From positions 1-8,827 of the forward strand of contig JAQSWE010000092.1 in NCBI GenBank assembly GCA_029266795.1: 8,827 bases of DNA. The letters are read 5' to 3'. This DNA is from Alphaproteobacteria bacterium (GTDB taxonomy: Bacteria; Pseudomonadota; Alphaproteobacteria; Micavibrionales; UBA2020). The notes below the pieces were generated by a model. The model was not told the origin of the DNA. It was given only the letters and a program-made list of their open reading frames with translations, and ran no database searches. A program made the translations under genes and the position numbers. Below, in pieces: positions 1 to 5,090 of the stretch (its first letter is position 1; every line of letters begins with the position of its first letter).

Positions 1-2
1 TC

Positions 3-221
3 GGCAGGCTTCCTGTGGAAAAGCTGGAGGCGTTGCGTGCGATGGTGGTCAAGGCACGCGGCACGAACCCGGGCGGCTATAAACGCTGCGCCTCGAATAC
101 CGGCCTTGAATATGGCGTTGTCGAATTCACGGATGGGGGATCGGCGCTGAAGTCATACACCTGCGGCACCGGCGACGGCGATTTCCCCGCCCTGTTTAAT
201 GCGGTAAAAGAACTGCTTTAA
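3..221 (+). CDS. 3' end of an unrecognised protein gene (5' partial)
   Basis: The reading frame is open from the first complete codon in the window to a TAA at 219-221, so the gene starts upstream. The visible 72 residues begin GRLPVEKLEAL and end FPALFNAVKELL. There is a GTG at 15, but nothing shows it is the start because the frame continues through the window edge. The fragment has two cysteines (in KRCAS and YTCGTG), is rich in glycine, and is probably a small alpha/beta domain with a C-terminal helix. I see no membrane segment. Codon use favours G/C in the third position, as in the neighbours, which supports real coding. Its stop overlaps the stop of the convergent DUF2336 gene by 4 bases, with no terminator between them. 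I do not recognise the family. Confidence 0.6.
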   Translation, partial: GRLPVEKLEALRAMVVKARGTNPGGYKRCASNTGLEYGVVEFTDGGSALKSYTCGTGDGDFPALFNAVKELL

Positions 222-1360
222 ATAAGCTCTGGCGATTTGATCCAGGTCTTCATGATGCGCTGGACGTCGAAATCCTTCAACTGGTCGAAATTCTTGAGTG
301 CCAGCGCCAGCTCGCGCTGGTCGACGATTTTTTCGCCCGTGCGGATGCCGCGCGACAGCAGGAACAGCGATGCGAATTCCGATTTCATCATGCCGGTATA
401 GCGGCAGGCGACGACGAATGGTTTACCGGCGTCTTTCTGGATCAGCTTGATGACGTGTTCAGGCTCGAGACCGACTTTTTCCGCAAACAGAGACAGGAAG
501 AAACCGATCTGCCCGCGGCGGAGCGTCTTGATCATGAGGTCAGCTGTCACTTCCTTGCGCTCGTTGAAGCGGCGCGCGAGCGTCTTCATTTCCGGCGTGG
601 CGTTGCGCAGCCCCTTCGCCTCGTTACTAAGCTCGTGGATCAGGTCCTCGATCGCATGATCGATGACATGCTCCGGCAGGTCGAATTTCGCGGAGATTTC
701 CTTGCGCAAAGCTTCCGATACGACCATATACAGGTCGATCGCGACTTCGGCATCGATCTCCGGCCGGCGCAGCAGGGGCGCCTGCAGTTCTTCAGATTTA
801 AGCGAGAATTTCACGAGTTTCTTCATCGAGCTGCGCTGCAAATTCACGCGCTGGTTATCGATGAGGTTGAGCACGGTGCCGGTATCGCCGGTGTCGATCA
901 GACGGTCGGCAACCACAGGACTGACGCTGTCGCGCTGGGCGATGGTGCGCCAATGGTCCTGCCCCTTCGACGTGATGATATAAATCAGGTCGACATCATT
1001 CAGCACGGGGCTGTGCATCAGCACATGGCGCGCGATGTTAATCTGGTCATTCGCGAGATAGACGATCAACTCCGGCGGAATATTCGCCTGCACGGCAAGA
1101 CGCTCCGACAGCGCCTCGCGCAAATCTGTTTCAGCCTGACGAACAAGGTTCAGGAGTATGTCGCCGGCAAGGTCTTTTTCCGAGTCGTTGAGTGTGCGTT
1201 CGTCAAAAAAGTTAGCGACGGCCTTTGCCAGTTTCTGGCGACCCGCCTCTGACGTATCTTGAGCACATTCCAAAAGCGCTTGTGGATCCAAGATATTTAC
1301 CCTCTCCCCGGATGTTGTGGAAGCCATCCCCACGTAACCCCTCTTATTCCCCTGCAGCAT
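218..1360 (-). CDS. DUF2336 domain-containing protein
   Basis: This is a 380-residue, mostly alpha-helical soluble protein that I recognise as a DUF2336 (PF10098) type. The family is largely confined to Alphaproteobacteria and has no settled biochemical function. Family-like stretches include IPPELIVYLANDQINIARHVL, which resembles a HEAT-like repeat, then SPVVADRLIDTGDTGTVLNLI, and a C-terminal block with GQIGFFLSLFA and CRYTGMMKSEFASLFLLSRG. I see no signal peptide or membrane helix. The frame opens at an ATG at 1384, but that codon has no Shine-Dalgarno. The ATG at 1360 is preceded by GGGAGG with 7 bases of spacing, so I chose it. An ATG at 1327 behind AGAGGGG is a weaker alternative. The gene is divergent from the small Q-rich ORF, and the region between them has CtrA-like boxes, so cell-cycle or motility-linked control is possible (inference). 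Confidence 0.85.
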   Translation of the reverse strand: MLQGNKRGYVGMASTTSGERVNILDPQALLECAQDTSEAGRQKLAKAVANFFDERTLNDSEKDLAGDILLNLVRQAETDLREALSERLAVQANIPPELIVYLANDQINIARHVLMHSPVLNDVDLIYIITSKGQDHWRTIAQRDSVSPVVADRLIDTGDTGTVLNLIDNQRVNLQRSSMKKLVKFSLKSEELQAPLLRRPEIDAEVAIDLYMVVSEALRKEISAKFDLPEHVIDHAIEDLIHELSNEAKGLRNATPEMKTLARRFNERKEVTADLMIKTLRRGQIGFFLSLFAEKVGLEPEHVIKLIQKDAGKPFVVACRYTGMMKSEFASLFLLSRGIRTGEKIVDQRELALALKNFDQLKDFDVQRIMKTWIKSPELI

Positions 1361-1415
1361 CACCGCACCTCCCAAGCACGGCATTATTACCGGAGAAATT
1401 TACACCTTCATCCAG

Positions 1416-1445
1416 TGTATCTGCTTTATGTTAACCCATGATTAA
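1416..1445 (-). promoter_or_regulatory. CtrA-like box and -10 for the DUF2336 gene
   Basis: On the minus strand the sequence reads TTAATCATGGGTTAAC. This is an exact match to the known alphaproteobacterial CtrA consensus TTAA-N7-TTAAC, at 1445 down to 1430. Nine bases after the second TTAA comes GATACA (1421-1416), a plausible -10. The box covers the expected -35 position, as at known CtrA-activated promoters. This would put transcription start near 1409, about 50 bases before the chosen ATG. The box match is seen directly; the function is inferred. Confidence 0.55.
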
Positions 1446-1478
1446 AAATGCCTTAAATTGTTGGTATCAGGGGATTAA
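1431..1478. repeat. 11-bp-phased TTAA array
   Basis: TTAA occurs at 1431-1434, 1442-1445, 1453-1456 and 1475-1478, with start offsets of 11, 11 and 22 bases. Three adjacent half-sites therefore form two overlapping TTAA-N7-TTAA units, and a fourth lies two turns further on. All are on one face of the helix. This arrangement would suit cooperative binding of an OmpR-family response regulator such as CtrA. AT-rich sequence could give some TTAA by chance, but the phase is regular. Confidence 0.5.
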
Positions 1479-1488
1479 TTACTTGCCT

Positions 1489-1561
1489 GAGTCAGACAAT
1501 ATCACGCACAGCGATTCCCGATGCGGTACAGAATTTGCGTTTTAAGAGAATTTTAAGACTC
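1489..1561. promoter_or_regulatory. Cluster of three GANTC (CcrM-type) sites
   Basis: GAGTC at 1489-1493, GATTC at 1513-1517 and GACTC at 1557-1561 all match the target of the alphaproteobacterial cell-cycle methyltransferase CcrM. A random sequence of even composition would have about one per 256 bases. The last site lies between the TTAA-N7-TTAA box and the -10 of the small ORF, where its methylation state could affect initiation. Function is inferred; no ccrM gene is visible in this window. Confidence 0.4.
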
Positions 1562-1571
1562 GCCTGATACT
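1542..1571 (+). promoter_or_regulatory. CtrA-like box and -10 for the small Q-rich ORF
   Basis: TTAA at 1542-1545, seven bases, TTAA at 1553-1556, nine bases, then GATACT at 1566-1571. The two half-sites sit inside a direct repeat of TTTTAAGA (1540-1547 and 1551-1558). The geometry (box, 9-base gap, GATAC plus one base) is the same as on the opposite strand for the DUF2336 gene. Transcription would start near 1578, just before the Shine-Dalgarno at 1586. The second half-site is followed by G rather than the consensus C. Confidence 0.5.
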
Positions 1572-1602
1572 ATGGAAGGTAATTTAGAGGAGTACACAAC
1601 TC

Positions 1603-1881
1603 TTGGTCGATGCGGTAGGCACAGGCCCCAGTCCGGCACAAATCCAGCAGCAGGCGAATATCGCCCAGCAGCAGCAGGAAGCGCGCGCGCGCAACGAGCA
1701 GACGCAGCCACGCGAAGCCCCCGCCGCCAGCAGCCAGAATTCAAACAACCAGCGCAGCCTTCAGGCGCGTGACGACCAGAAAAGAAACCAGGAATTGGCT
1801 TTCGAGCAAAAGGAAGAAGCGCGCGCCACCGAAAAACGGAACGATAACAGGCGCGGTCAGTACCTCGACCTTATCGCATAA
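1603..1881 (+). CDS. Small Gln/Arg/Glu-rich protein, unknown function
   Basis: This predicted 92-residue protein is low in complexity. Residues about 12-50 are dominated by Gln, Ala, Arg and Asn, including a QQQ and a QQQQ run. Residues about 55-83 are charged (KRNQELAFEQKEEARATEKR) and likely helical. It ends in an ordered-looking hydrophobic tail, RRGQYLDLIA. I see no signal peptide, membrane segment or cysteine. The frame has a stop just upstream (TAG at 1585-1587) and no ATG, so TTG at 1603 is the best start, behind AGAGGAG (1586-1592) with about 10 bases of spacing. Third positions are mostly G/C. The gene has its own CtrA-like promoter and a strong terminator, which argues that it is a real single-gene unit. 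The disordered body with a conserved-looking end suggests a partner-binding peptide (inference). I do not recognise a family. Confidence 0.6.
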   Translation: MVDAVGTGPSPAQIQQQANIAQQQQEARARNEQTQPREAPAASSQNSNNQRSLQARDDQKRNQELAFEQKEEARATEKRNDNRRGQYLDLIA

Positions 1882-1906
1882 AGTTTGGGAGAGTGACGCT
1901 ACGTCA

Positions 1907-1936
1907 AAAAAGCCCTCGCGCAAGCGGGGGCTTTTT
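1907..1936. terminator. Bidirectional rho-independent terminator
   Basis: A 13-bp stem pairs 1907-1919 (AAAAAGCCCTCGC) with 1924-1936 (GCGGGGGCTTTTT). It has one G-U wobble on the plus-strand transcript and a GCAA tetraloop of the GNRA type. The T-run on the plus strand and the A-run on the other side give U-tracts in both directions. It can therefore end both the small ORF (stop at 1881) and the convergent peptidase gene (stop at 1942). Confidence 0.9.
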
Positions 1937-1941
1937 CATGT

Positions 1942-3108
1942 TCACAGTTTCAGAAGCTTGCCGAGTGCCTGTTTATACACGCTGTAAATTTTCGGCAGCG
2001 CGCGCAGATCGGCGGTTTCATTGGCGGCATGCACGCCCGACGCAGGCACGCCGTAGCCTGCCGTCACCGCGATGCCCTGCTTGGCAAGGAAGTTGCCGAT
2101 ATTGGAGGGACCGGATACAACCTCCCTCACCTCTTGTCCCGTTATTTCTTTTATCGCGGCGCGCAGCGCCTGCCGCATTTCGGACGATGCGGGTGTCAGG
2201 AACGGCGGTTCAGCAGAAATTTTCGTCACGCGAGTCGCGCGCGCTTCCGGCACTTTATTTTTCCGGTCGTTCTTGGCGACGATTCCGCGGATATGTTTAT
2301 CCGCAGCCGCCTCGTTGAACGCAGGTGTCAGTCGCATATCGACTTTTACAACGGCCTTAGACGGGACGACGGCATAACCATCGCCGCCGGATACCTCCGT
2401 CACTGTTAGCTTCGGCTGTTTTTGGAATTCGTCATCCTGCGCAAAGGGCAGTTTCTTCGTCAATGCCTGAACGATCGAAGCCAGTCGCAGCAGCGCATTA
2501 TCCTCCGCAGGTGCCGAAGCGCCGCTATGGGCTGCCTTGCCGGTCAGTTCGATTTCATAGCGCGAAAAGCCGCGTGAACCGACAACGACTTGGTCATCGC
2601 CCGGATAGCCGATCATGATACCGTCCGGTTTATACCCTGCCGCCAGCGCCGCCTTGATGCCGCCGAAATTGCCGGTATGTTCGTCCGCGTCCAAAATCAG
2701 CAGCAGACTGCCATGCATATCTTTTTGCAGCACCTGCATTTCAGACGCCAGATGCGTGAACATTGCTGCGGCGAGTTTGGAATCCGCCGCACCACGGCCC
2801 CGCAACTGCCCGTCTTTCACATCACCTGAAAACGGGTCGCTGGTCCATTGCGTCTTGTTGCCGACGGGCGCGGTGTCGAGCGTCGCATTCACCGCCCATG
2901 TCTTGCCGGGATGCGCGCCTTCTATTTTCGCGACCAGCGCGACGTCGTTGCCTTGTGAATCTTTCAGCGTTTCAAATTCCAGACCCATGCCGCGCGCAAA
3001 ATCACGTGTGAGCTGCAGCACACTATCCGGCGCGTCGATGCCGCCTTGGCTGGGCGTTTGTACCAGCTGTTGTGCAAGCTTCGTGATGGAATCGATATTC
3101 GCGGCCAT
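1942..3108 (-). CDS. M20-family metallopeptidase-like protein with atypical metal site
   Basis: This 388-residue protein has the length and motif order of the M20 family (ArgE/DapE/carboxypeptidase G2 type), cytosolic di-zinc enzymes that cleave amide bonds of peptides or acylated amino acids. The family pattern is clear: LDTAP (77-81), GRGAADSK (104-111), DADEHTG (140-146), GSRGFSRYEIEL (177-188), a dimerisation-domain histidine in AAHSG (H194), and HAANE (360-364). Ligand positions differ from the usual set. The expected H-x-D reads T76-L-D78, the second Glu of the DEE motif is H144, and the usual Glu of GEPT is Y168. The bridging Asp (D109), catalytic Glu (E143) and last His (H360) are kept. 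There is no signal peptide. The ATG at 3108 follows AAGGA by about 9 bases. Substrate is unknown. It may be a metal-variant or an inactive binding relative. Confidence 0.85.
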   Translation of the reverse strand: MAANIDSITKLAQQLVQTPSQGGIDAPDSVLQLTRDFARGMGLEFETLKDSQGNDVALVAKIEGAHPGKTWAVNATLDTAPVGNKTQWTSDPFSGDVKDGQLRGRGAADSKLAAAMFTHLASEMQVLQKDMHGSLLLILDADEHTGNFGGIKAALAAGYKPDGIMIGYPGDDQVVVGSRGFSRYEIELTGKAAHSGASAPAEDNALLRLASIVQALTKKLPFAQDDEFQKQPKLTVTEVSGGDGYAVVPSKAVVKVDMRLTPAFNEAAADKHIRGIVAKNDRKNKVPEARATRVTKISAEPPFLTPASSEMRQALRAAIKEITGQEVREVVSGPSNIGNFLAKQGIAVTAGYGVPASGVHAANETADLRALPKIYSVYKQALGKLLKL

Positions 3109-3134
3109 GGGCTGTTTTCCTTTGAAATCGGCTC

Positions 3135-3164
3135 ATCATGCCCAAGCTTGCGCAATATGTCAAA
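3135..3164 (-). promoter_or_regulatory. Probable sigma-70 promoter for the M20 gene
   Basis: On the minus strand a perfect TTGACA (3164-3159) is followed after 18 bases by CATGAT (3140-3135), which matches TATAAT at four of six positions. Transcription would start about 20 bases before the Shine-Dalgarno of the peptidase gene. Confidence 0.45.
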
Positions 3165-3207
3165 TAGATCACATCAGATTGAAATATATGGGTTATTCCC
3201 AGCCCGT

Positions 3208-3236
3208 TTGACAGGATATGGGTACTATAATACCCT
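3208..3236 (+). promoter_or_regulatory. Promoter region and palindrome upstream of the ankyrin gene
   Basis: A perfect TTGACA lies at 3208-3213 and a perfect TATAAT at 3226-3231, but only 12 bases separate them, too few for one sigma-70 promoter. TTGACA with a 17-base spacer would use TACCCT (3231-3236) instead. The TATAAT sits inside a near-perfect 16-bp palindrome GGGTACTATAATACCC (3220-3235) with a single mismatched pair, a plausible operator. Which -10 is used cannot be told from sequence. Confidence 0.4.
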
Positions 3237-3264
3237 TAACATATCAACAACTCGGCAGGATTGT

Positions 3265-3981
3265 ATGAACCCTTTCAACTGGCTCTCGAATACCCTGATC
3301 TACGCTTTCACCGATGCCGCGCACAAACCGCATCACACGCCGACACGGGAAGAAGAACAGGAAAAGTTTTTCGACGCCATTGAAAAGGAAGACCTGACCG
3401 AGCTGAACCGCATCGCGGCAAAATACCCCAAAGACTTCCTGAACTGGAAAAGCAACGACGGCCATTCCCCCATGCGCCATGCGCAGGAATGGAACAGCTT
3501 TCAGGCCTTCGTGCAGCTGGCCGGCATAGGCGGCGACCGCCATGAAGACTACGGCAACGGCTGGACGCCGCTGACACTTGCGCTGTCGCGCAGACACGGC
3601 CCCTTCGTCGATTACCTGATCGACGGCAATGCCGAAACGCTCAACAAAATCGCAACCGATGGAGAACATAGCTATACCCCGCTACACCTTGCGGTGCTGA
3701 TGGGCGATGAGGACCGCCTGCTGGCGCTGATCGAGCGCGGTGCGGATACCACCATTAAGGCCAAGCCTGGCAAGGAAGAAATCACCGCCGAAGAACTGGC
3801 CATACAGCGCCGCGAAAAGAACCTGACGGAAATGCTGCACCTCGCCCCCCAGATCGTCGCCAACCGCGAAGCGGAGTTCAAGAAAATGGCAGAGATCGGG
3901 AAAGCCAATGCCTATGTGCCGAAGCCGGAGGAACCCTTGCAAAGCCCCTTCCGAGGTGTGCCCCAGCCGAAGGCTGCATAA
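3265..3981 (+). CDS. Ankyrin-repeat protein
   Basis: This 238-residue protein carries ankyrin repeats, which act as protein-protein binding surfaces. A helical lead (residues about 29-55, FFDAIEKEDLTELNRIAAKYP) resembles a first degenerate repeat. It is followed by DGHSPMRHAQEWNSFQAFVQL (65-85), GWTPLTLALSRRHGPFVDYLI (99-119) and the most canonical repeat, YTPLHLAVLMGDEDRLLALIERGAD (137-161). The last 60 residues are charged and end in a Pro-rich tail. The first 20 residues (NPFNWLSNTLIYAF) look amphipathic but are not a classical signal peptide, so a cytosolic place is likely. I chose the ATG at 3265 because GCAGGA lies just before it and the upstream in-frame extension overlaps the divergent peptidase gene and its promoter. 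The partner is unknown. Confidence 0.85.
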   Translation: MNPFNWLSNTLIYAFTDAAHKPHHTPTREEEQEKFFDAIEKEDLTELNRIAAKYPKDFLNWKSNDGHSPMRHAQEWNSFQAFVQLAGIGGDRHEDYGNGWTPLTLALSRRHGPFVDYLIDGNAETLNKIATDGEHSYTPLHLAVLMGDEDRLLALIERGADTTIKAKPGKEEITAEELAIQRREKNLTEMLHLAPQIVANREAEFKKMAEIGKANAYVPKPEEPLQSPFRGVPQPKAA

Positions 3982-4052
3982 ATACCCTTTTCCGCCGTGA
4001 ACAGTCCTGCCATCCTAAGCGTTAGCGTGACGCATGAATGGGGAGAGATGCC

Positions 4053-4484
4053 ATGGCCGATGAACGCACAACCGTCCGCGTGACGCGCGGTTTTCTTGCA
4101 AAACCTGAAAAGGTCTATGACGCATGGCTGACCCCCGCCATCGCGACGAAATTCCTGTTCTCCACGCCCGACGGCGAAATGCAAAAAGTAGAAATCGATG
4201 CGAAGGAAGGCGGCACCTTCACCGTCATCGAAAAGCGCAAGGGGGAAGATGTCGAGCATACCGGCACCTACCAAAAACTGCAGCGCCCCGACCGCATCAT
4301 CTTCACGTTCAAGGTGCCTAAATATTCAGCCGAAGAAACCCGCATCACGCTTGAATTCACCCCCGACGGCAACGGCAGTCAGATCACGCTGACGCATGAA
4401 GGCGTCCTGCCCGACTATGCCGAGAAGACGGAGAATGGCTGGACGAAAATGCTGAACGGCCTTGCGGCTGTCGTGATGGACTGA
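4053..4484 (+). CDS. SRPBCC family protein, AHSA1-like
   Basis: This 143-residue single-domain protein resembles the AHSA1 branch (PF08327) of the START/SRPBCC fold, which forms a helix-grip cavity for hydrophobic ligands. Typical features are the opening strand TVRVTRGFLAKPEKVYDAWL, then a segment where the family usually has a Trp (ATKFLFSTPDG), the EGGTFTV strand, HTGTYQKLQRPDRIIFTF, and a C-terminal helix GWTKMLNGLAAVV. Bacterial members are poorly characterised, and many have no known ligand. The upstream ATG at 4038 lies in the Shine-Dalgarno region. The ATG at 4053 follows GGGGAG by 7 bases and gives a normal family N-terminus, so I use it. It starts 71 bases after the ankyrin gene on the same strand, and I saw no terminator between them, so co-transcription is possible. 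Its stop directly abuts the stop of the convergent gene. Confidence 0.85.
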   Translation: MADERTTVRVTRGFLAKPEKVYDAWLTPAIATKFLFSTPDGEMQKVEIDAKEGGTFTVIEKRKGEDVEHTGTYQKLQRPDRIIFTFKVPKYSAEETRITLEFTPDGNGSQITLTHEGVLPDYAEKTENGWTKMLNGLAAVVMD

Positions 4485-4988
4485 TTACGGCGTTTGCGGC
4501 CCTGTCACCACATTGCGGATCTTGCTGGTATCGAGCGCAGGCGCTTGCGGGTTTTCGTATGAGAAACCATTGCCGCGCCAGAGGCCATCGGCGACCGACT
4601 GATACACGCGGATCGCAAGACCCGCCGCCTGTTTGTCGGATGACAGCTTGAACGCCTTGCGGATTTTTTCGATCGCGTCTGCTTCGTATTTCGGGACCAC
4701 AACATCGACATTGCCGGTCAGGTAATCAACGCGGTCTTTTTTGCGGGCGAGGTCTTGCGCCAGTTTCACGTCGAGGAAATCATCGGGGCCGTGCCATGCG
4801 CTGCCGGTCTGCACGCGCTCGCCCTGCTTCAGCGGCGCAACCAAACCCGCGGTGAATTCCACAGCCTCTTTCAACACCGCTTTCACTTTGCGGTTGGGGC
4901 GCGCACCGGCAGCCACATTGAATTTCTCGGCGACCGAGAGGGCGCGGGCGTAATCGCCTTTGCGGATTTGAACGGAGGGTTTCGACAT
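4485..4988 (-). CDS. Hypothetical protein, 167 residues
   Basis: I do not recognise this protein. It is soluble, basic at the N-terminus (MSKPSVQIRKGDYARALSVAEKF) and mixed in secondary structure. A helical stretch sits around residues 35-55, a VDYLTGNVDVVVPKYEADAIEK segment follows, and then a helix with QAAGLAIRVYQSVADGLWRG. The tail is rich in Pro, Asn and Thr. There are no cysteines, no signal peptide and no membrane segment. The ATG at 4988 follows AAGG with about 8 bases of spacing. G/C-rich third positions match the neighbours. Its stop codon (4487-4485) touches the stop of the convergent SRPBCC gene with no spacer and no hairpin, so the two transcripts must overlap. Upstream lies its own promoter with an inverted repeat, which suggests a separately regulated single gene. 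Confidence 0.7.
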   Translation of the reverse strand: MSKPSVQIRKGDYARALSVAEKFNVAAGARPNRKVKAVLKEAVEFTAGLVAPLKQGERVQTGSAWHGPDDFLDVKLAQDLARKKDRVDYLTGNVDVVVPKYEADAIEKIRKAFKLSSDKQAAGLAIRVYQSVADGLWRGNGFSYENPQAPALDTSKIRNVVTGPQTP

Positions 4989-5018
4989 GGCACACCTTTA
5001 TTGTTTTGATTTGCCCGC

Positions 5019-5055
5019 ATTCTGCTACGGCCAGCGAATTATGTCAACATTCGCT
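5019..5055 (-). promoter_or_regulatory. Promoter with inverted repeat for the 167-residue gene
   Basis: On the minus strand TTGACA (5047-5042), a 17-base spacer and CAGAAT (5024-5019) form a good sigma-70 promoter. A perfect 7-bp inverted repeat, AGCGAAT (5033-5039) and ATTCGCT (5049-5055) with a 9-base centre, encloses the -35. It looks like an operator for a dimeric repressor (inference). Confidence 0.5.
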
Positions 5056-5090
5056 AACACGCTGAAAAACAGCAGGATTATCCAACAAAA

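Noticed and set aside
455..1252. Long plus-strand open frame of 265 codons
   Set aside because: It lies fully antisense to the DUF2336 gene, has an Arg/His/Gln-rich composition typical of shadow frames in GC-rich DNA, and matches no family.
1361..1384. Upstream ATG at 1384 as start of the DUF2336 gene
   Set aside because: No ribosome site precedes it, while the ATG at 1360 has GGGAGG at ideal spacing.
1572..1772. ATG-started frame overlapping the small Q-rich ORF
   Set aside because: It has no Shine-Dalgarno before the ATG, and its codon use is worse than the frame from 1603, which has a good ribosome site and runs up to the terminator.
3046..3264. N-terminal extension of the ankyrin gene frame
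   Set aside because: It overlaps the divergent peptidase start and the promoter region, and the ATG at 3265 has its own ribosome site.
5061..5073. GCTG-AAAAA-CAGC hairpin after amn as a terminator
   Set aside because: The stem is only 4 bp and no U-run follows the stem, so it is too weak to call.
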